The translations under genes were made by a program, and so were the position numbers. From Hermodice carunculata (taxonomy: Eukaryota; Annelida; Polychaeta; Eunicida; Amphinomidae), in NCBI GenBank assembly GCA_964020975.1, contig OZ026615.1, positions 26,881,139-26,945,138 on the forward strand: a DNA stretch of 64,000 bases. Direction: 5' to 3'. Of this stretch, positions 58,600-64,000 are shown piece by piece (within the stretch, counting starts at the first letter, position 1; each line of letters opens with the position of its first letter). Under the pieces are notes generated by a model. The model was given only the letters and a program-made list of their open reading frames with translations, made no database searches and was not told the origin of the DNA.

Positions 58600-59600
58600 A
58601 CAAACAACTTTCCCCCTGTTGCATCTCACACTCGGGCAGCCAGAGTCATGAGAAGCCTTACCAGGGCTACCTTCTGCCTTCCCTTCCTTCAGTTGTCCAC
58701 TCTTGCTTCTGTCTCCCTAAATCCTACTCTACTTTCTGGCATTTCCCCCTTCAACTCCACAATCCATGCTAATCTATCACTTCCTGTCATATTTCAAACT
58801 TGTTCTATATTCCTACATGTCTAATCTTTTTAAGCCCAACCCTCAAATAGCCTTCATGTATCTCTGAGGTCCTGATATTTTGAACACCATAGAAGGAAAT
58901 GATCCACAGTTCCCTCTACATCTTCCCTGCATATTTTCACTTCCCATCAGTTTTGTCCACCTTTGCTTCCACTTCTCAAGATTAACTATCCCTGCTCTCC
59001 CTTGGAACAGTAATCTTGAACCCTTACTTCCATCCCAACACCTTCCTCTCACTGGCTTCTCTGATGCTCGGTAAGCTTTCAATGTGCTCCTGTCTTCAAA
59101 TCCATCTTTTCCACTCCTCCTCATGCTTTCCTGCCACAGCAAACATTTGTGTTCCATGCATATGTGATGTCAACCTCATCTGGCCCCTCAGGTCACACCT
59201 TTTTGCTAACTTGTCTGTGTCTAGCACCCACTTCATCCAGCCTTTAACTGCCTCAAGAAACATGTACATCTTCCTGCACCACCGATCCTCTCCAGTCCCC
59301 TGCAAGTAGCCCCAGTAGCTGAACTTCGCCTTTGCTAATTCCAGACCTTCAACCAGCCAAGTTCCCCTAATTCTGCTACTAGTACTGCTGCCGCACACGT
59401 TGTGGGGCCCCTGGTATATATCCATCTGTTCATCTCTCTCTGTGCCCTTTCCAACCATTCCACAGCCTTCTCACTCATTGTATCTAACCCATATAGCATG
59501 TCTGGGACTGCTACCCCCTCCCAAAGCACCCTCCCTATACATGCATGTATATGCTCTGGTGTCCAATTCAGCTGCGGTGCCCATACAGTAACTTGACTAT
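58600..59600 (-). pseudogene. LINE C-terminal ORF fragment, 5' truncated
   Basis: On the minus strand, starting near 59600, one can read VAVPDMLYGLDTMSEKAVEW and ERAQREMNRWIY, then RAELG-like, LVEGLELAKAKFSYWGYL and GSRLLFQGRAGIVNLEKW. Near 58920-58870 follows C-REDVEGTVD-H-FLLW-C, a C-terminal zinc-knuckle-like motif. This order is typical for the region after the RT domain in LINEs of the CR1/Jockey/I type. Blocks lie in at least three frames, so it is dead. No RT or endonuclease lies upstream, as usual for 5'-truncated copies. Confidence 0.75.
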
Positions 59601-59621
59601 GGGACAGAACTGAACAGAGGC

Positions 59622-59656
59622 ATACTACGTTTTTTTTGCCAGGAGTACTACTTTTT
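59622..59656. mobile_element. Possible solo end of the Tc1-like element
   Basis: TTTTTTTTGCCAGGAGTA closely matches the right terminal repeat at 4660-4680. No partner end or transposase sequence is near, so it may be a solo relic. Confidence 0.35.
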
Positions 59657-60270
59657 TTATGAAAGACTCTTTTATTTCATTTCATGGTGAAAGAATGATG
59701 AATTACATGAAAATCATTCCCTGCCTATCAGGTATAGAAACAAAAGTGTATTTCAAGAAAGACATCATATTTTGTAATTTTGGGCATGGTGGAAGCATTT
59801 ATACAACATGTAAATCAAAGAATGAGAGCAGCGCAAAAAACAGAAATTCAGCAAAAGGAAAATAAGGGGTGTGGTTGTGTGGGGTAATATATTTTCGTCA
59901 TATTCCAATTTAGTGGAATATAAAGCTATTTTTATTTCATATATCCTGGGACCTTTGGGCAGTTTTTGATTGCATAGCACAAGCATATAGTGCAAAAATA
60001 TGGAAACTTGTGACCCATTTTGTATCTGGATCTAGGTAATGCTCCAAGTGTTTTGCAAAAATTTTGTAACTAAATTAAATTTCTGCATATTTAGACAACT
60101 ACAATCACACTTTTTAGCATTTGTTTAGTTTGCTTAATGCATCCTGCATACTAGAAGCCATTTTTTGAAAAAAATTCCAAACCTACTTGCCATTTTTGGC
60201 ATTTAGGGCAATAAAATTGTCCTGTCACACAAATAGACAACCACAACCATTGTTTTCTGATGTTGAATAG
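59657..60270. other. Unassigned DNA
   Basis: Nothing recognised. Confidence 0.4.
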
Positions 60271-60277
60271 GTTAATC

Positions 60278-60408
60278 ATCCAAAAAAAAAAAAAAAAGAA
60301 AAGAAAAAGAAAAAAAAGAAAAAAAAAAGAAAAGAAAAAGAAAAAAAGAAAAAGAAAAAAAAGAAAAAAAAAAGAAAAGAAAAAGAAAAAAAAAAAAAAA
60401 AAAAAAGA
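60278..60408 (+). repeat. Polypurine (AnG) tract
   Basis: About 130 bp of pure A/G on one strand, mostly A runs of 3-8 with single G. Lys/Arg and Phe/Ser frames here are artefacts. A mirror-like purine tract of this length can form triplex (H-DNA). Confidence 0.95.
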
Positions 60409-60512
60409 AACAGGAGGTGTCTTGTTCTATCATGGGGAGGGATATCTCTTTAACTAAGCCTCTTTTGGGGGTGTTTTCTGCTACACTAATACCTAATAAA
60501 TAGTAAATAGTA

Positions 60513-60880
60513 AAAGGGTATCCCATAGATATCTTTAAAATTATTTAAAGATATTCTAAGTGGATTTAGAGATATCTTTAAATTGAGGAATAAAAAATTG
60601 TGTTCCTTAAATGTTGATTCTCCCTAGATGGGCATGCACGAACAAGAATTTTCATTATACTGTACATGAATATGGTGGCAAGAATCCTTGAACACATGCG
60701 TGACTTCAGTTGATTTAAAGATATTTCTAAATCTATTTCAATATATCTTTAAACATGTTTCAGACATCTTTAAATATATATAAAGATATTGCTAAATGAA
60801 TTTGAAGATATCTATAAATGGATTTTAACATGCATGTATTTCTAAATCCAAAAATATGTGAAGATATCTTTAAATCCATA
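60513..60880. repeat. Array of AAAGATATCTTTAAAT palindromes
   Basis: At least ten degenerate copies of a GATATC-centred palindrome (GATATCTTTAAAT and ATTTAAAGATATT) occur in both orientations, with a non-repeat gap of about 100 bp (60600-60710). Confidence 0.8.
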
Positions 60881-61600
60881 ATGGCAATATCCAACAGGGA
60901 AAATTGACTTCTTTTAGCCCAAAAATAATAGAAAAACGCATTTTGACACAATAAACCTACATGTATTGCTCAATTTACAGCATGTTTTGCAGAATCTGTC
61001 AGCACTAAAGATGGAACTCAAAATGCAAAGTTGTTGTATAAACGCAAGTGTTCTGGGTACATGTAAATAGGTGGTTTTTGATAAAATATGGATATTTCAC
61101 ACACAAAAAAAGTTTAAAATCAAAATAAAAGGCCTATGTTTAATGCAATGCCCACCCAATTTTGGATATTTTTTTTTCATTTTGAGACACATACATGTAT
61201 ATCTTGTCTATCATATGTCCAAATTTAGTAGTTCTGGCACCAATACCATTTGAAGAAATTAACAAAACATTTTCAGTGTTAACATGACAGTCAATAGATG
61301 GTGCTAACCATTAGATCTTTATTATTGATAATAGATATCTGTTCTAAAATGTCTGTTTCACATGGATATTTTTCTAACACAAACTCTCTCTGATTTTAAT
61401 CTTGATTTTTCTATACCCACCTGAGAATGGTATGTCATTGTAATGTTTTTGTATAGTCTATCGGGTCACCTTGGTGGGACTTAATTGTTCTTTTCCCACA
61501 AATTTAGTTTGTCTCAAATTGGCGACATGTGATATTTCTTTACTGCCTCAGAACTGATCATCATTTGAGATCGTTAAAATTATGTTGTTTTTTTATTTTT
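60881..61600. other. Unassigned DNA
   Basis: AT-rich, no gene or repeat recognised. Confidence 0.4.
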
Positions 61601-61779
61601 AATGACACAAATTGTCATCTCTGATGATTCTGATATCAATCTCCTAAAAAGTGTAGTGTTGGTGGTTCTGGACTGCTGTTGGTATACTTGGTCATTTTTG
61701 GTGTCTGCATTATCTGGAATTTGTCGGTATGGTGTCTTGTCGTGCATGGTCTCTGCAGCCGGGAAAAAAAAGCCAAGAT

Positions 61780-62200
61780 TGGATTATATTCGTTTTGCTG
61801 GCAGACTCGATATGAGTGACTCAGAGCTTCTTTCAAGCCCAGTGAGTTTGAGTGGTCAAGTGGACGAGGATCTTGATGAAAATGCTGTAAATGTGACTGC
61901 CTTCAACAATGCTAATGTGAGCCCATCCAGGACCTTAGTGATATCAGACTTGACGAACTGAAACAGGTTCAGACAGATTTGAATGAGGATACAGATGCAC
62001 AGATCGATCGTTTGAATAATCAACTGAGGCACAAGAATGAGGATTTGCTCAAGCTTAAGAAGCTGGAAAAAATTGATATGTTGAGACTTTCCTTGGAGCA
62101 GCTAGACGTTCAGTATTTGGAGTCCAAACCATGCAGATCCAGTGTTGTTTCCATAGACGTTCGAGCTTGTGTCATGGTGAGGGGGCCGCTAGTGTAAGCA
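61780..62200 (+). CDS. Unidentified coding-like segment with predicted coiled coil
   Basis: Two overlapping plus-strand frames look coding. The first includes GKKKPRLDYIRFAGRLDMSD and an acidic stretch ending near 61925. The second includes LDELKQVQTDLNEDTDAQID and then RLNNQLRHKNEDLLKLKKLE, with a heptad-like spacing of leucines that suggests a coiled coil. There is no known domain. A TCTCTGCAG before the first stretch and a GTGAGG near its far end resemble splice sites, so a host exon is possible. A retroelement gag-like fragment is an equally good guess. It is not intact as a single frame. Function unknown. Confidence 0.35.
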
Positions 62201-63690
62201 CCAAATTTTTAGCAGGTGTCAGGGTTCAAACTATACCAATCAATCTGGTAAACTAGAATTGGCAGTCTGGGTGCCACTGTGCCCAGCTTATTACTTATAT
62301 ACTTTAAATACTTACTTGTAGTTTGGAAAAATAAATCTGTGCAAAAGTGCTCACAGCATTCTAGATACATGTAAGACCAAACCAGATTTTATACTGAAAA
62401 GCAGCTGGCAACATAAGATTGCATAGCCCATTCTGAAAGCATGTATGTTACATTATACAGCCATTCATGTCAGTACATTTGTAAAGGCAGTCAATCCTAG
62501 ACAGAGCTTATATGACCAAGCTAAAGGTAACATTATACATCTGTTACATAATAGGACAGCCATCACTGTTACTGCGTGGCTGCTGTAAAGAAAATATGTA
62601 GCATACTAGCTTGTGGCACCATGGTCTACAACTGGTCTACAAGGGGAGGAACAAATCATGCAGCATCATTACCATCATCAGATTCTGATTTAATGGCAGT
62701 ATTTATTATGGACAGGATAACAGGCTATCACCTTCATAAAATGCTGGAATTTCAAGGCTCATTCAAAGTTGATCGATGCCACTGAAGACAGTGGATAAAA
62801 AACTGATGGTCCCAGAACACTATTGCCATCTGGTGGTTCACTGCATATGAATGTACATGTAGTCCACTTTGGTGAGAAAATATTTCATGTTGACTGTATC
62901 TAGGTTTTGAGCATAGTTTGGACATGTTTGGGGAATGCAGCACAAAGGTAGTGCACTTTGACAAAACAATGACAATGTTTCAGATGAATAGGATGCTTAT
63001 TTATTTGCATAGGCATACTCTTGTGGCAATTGATACCTTTGAGCATGGACCAGTTAAATCCATAGTAGTAGTGTTATTTTACCTCTTTACCATTCCACCT
63101 GGACAATTTCCACTATCAACATATGTTGATTTCTCACAGAAAACATCATCACAAAATTTTCTCTGTAGTGGCAGATCACAGGAGAGTTGAGAGATGTGTG
63201 GGGTACTGGACATGTGCATGTTAAAATGTCAATATGAATAAGTACCAGCTACAACACTGATAGTTATCCTGGAACAGAAGTATCTTTTCTAAAGAACTCA
63301 AAGTCAGTAGAAGTTAATGTAAATTGTTTACATGGCATACCTGAAACTGATTAGATTCTGATTATACAGTGAAACAAACTATCTGCAGCTAATATATGTA
63401 GTAACGGAACAGTTAAGCTCTGTTCCTTATGACATGTGAAATAGCTGTGCTAAATTAGAGACTGACTAATTAGCCATGTTCTAAACAGAAAACATGATTT
63501 TGCAATCATGTGGGTCTGCACTGACACATATCAGCTTTTCTTTTTAAACCTCAAGAGTGACTGCATGTGTATCTTTGGGCTTTTTTTTTTTTTTTGTTTG
63601 TTTTTTTTTTTTTTGTTTTGTTTGTTTGTTTGTTTTTGGCTAAGTGATTATAAGATCCCATAGGTTTGTACTTTAAGTTTTTGAAAGTTC
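62201..63690. other. Unassigned DNA with poly-T tract
   Basis: Short frames at 62576-62785 and 62918-63190 have no motif. A T-rich run with scattered G lies at 63580-63636 and could be the tail of an old minus-strand retroposon. Confidence 0.4.
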
Positions 63691-63914
63691 TCCCTTAAAT
63701 GGACCAAAATCCCCCAGTAGTCAAATGTTTTCTGCTTCAGTGTTTTTGACTAATTTCAATAGTAATTACTATAATGAGAAACAATTCGAATGAGAATTGT
63801 AGATGAGACCTACATGTATCAAGGTAAGACGCAGGTCAACAGCTTTCCTTGGCCTGGTTTGGGTGCTTTCACCCAAACCAAGCCAAGGAAAGCTGTTGAC
63901 TCAGGGTTAACCTC
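63690..63914. mobile_element. TTAA MITE family M, copy M6
   Basis: The right end is CTCAGGG-TTAA. The left end is near TCTCCCTTAAATGG and degenerate. It carries the best-kept family hairpin at 63835-63900. Confidence 0.65.
63835..63900. repeat. 31-bp near-perfect hairpin
   Basis: The arms 63835-63865 (starting GTCAACAGCTTTCCTTGGC) and 63870-63900 pair over 31 positions with one mismatch, which would be a G-U pair in RNA. The loop is 4 bases. Confidence 0.93.
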
Positions 63915-64000
63915 TTTAGGTAGCGAGATACAAATGTGACGCAAATCAGCATGGACAACTTTACGGCCCTGTAACTTTTAAGCTGTTCACATGAACATAG

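Noticed and set aside
58880-59596. Several plus-strand frames of 60-97 codons
   Set aside because: They are opposite-strand shadows of the LINE fragment.
60260-60526. Lys-rich and Phe-rich frames
   Set aside because: They arise from the polypurine tract.

Overview
The window looks like a gene-poor, AT-rich piece of a marine invertebrate nuclear genome. A bivalve or other lophotrochozoan is my first guess; an ambulacrarian or cephalochordate cannot be excluded. The basis is the dense repeat load, the very frequent palindromic word TACATGTA, and repeat families that carry AAGGTCA-type motifs inside tandem cores. I found no host protein gene, rRNA or tRNA that I can defend. Nearly every open frame is short and explained by repeats. 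The window is best read as intergenic or long-intron DNA filled with layered transposable elements.

Layout. 1-3 kb: unique DNA with two small palindromic MITEs. 3.06-4.68 kb: a decayed Tc1-like transposon with a 136-bp MITE inside it. 4.8-10.1 kb: Helitron-like (Helentron-type) tandem-core elements, one inserted cleanly into another. 10.45-11.55 kb: an unidentified coding-like remnant. 11.6-13.0 kb: a tandem-core element holding eight TCAAGGTCA motifs. 14.1-15.8 kb: two copies of another family, each with a (GAAA)n tract. 17.6-22.9 kb: a nest of at least four elements. 23.7-25.8 kb: a further nested pair. 26-29.7 kb: mostly unique DNA with a TTAA-flanked hairpin MITE and one dispersed repeat pair. 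29.8-33.7 kb: an element split by an almost full-length dead mariner. 33.7-40 kb: mostly unique DNA, TTAA MITEs and a long TA/GT microsatellite. 40.8-41.7 kb: a whole-looking tandem-core element. 42-52 kb: simple repeats, several MITE families, a minisatellite grown inside a MITE, a hammerhead-like core and a DIRS-like fossil. 52.2-53.8 kb: a CACTA-like foldback element with 10-bp phased subterminal repeats. 53.9-59.6 kb: LINE fragments. 56.6 and 60.5 kb: arrays of GATATC palindromes. 61.6-62.2 kb: a coding-like stretch with a predicted coiled coil. The window ends in a TTAA MITE with a 31-bp hairpin.

The most interesting signal is the shared end structure of several otherwise unrelated tandem-repeat families (called HL-A to HL-F here; the names are mine). 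One end carries a short stem-loop followed by CTAG or a one-base variant and then T. The other end carries a matching subterminal inverted repeat, usually in its own stem-loop. This is the Helitron/Helentron terminal signature. It explains most of the tandem repeats in the window as non-autonomous rolling-circle transposons inserted into one another.
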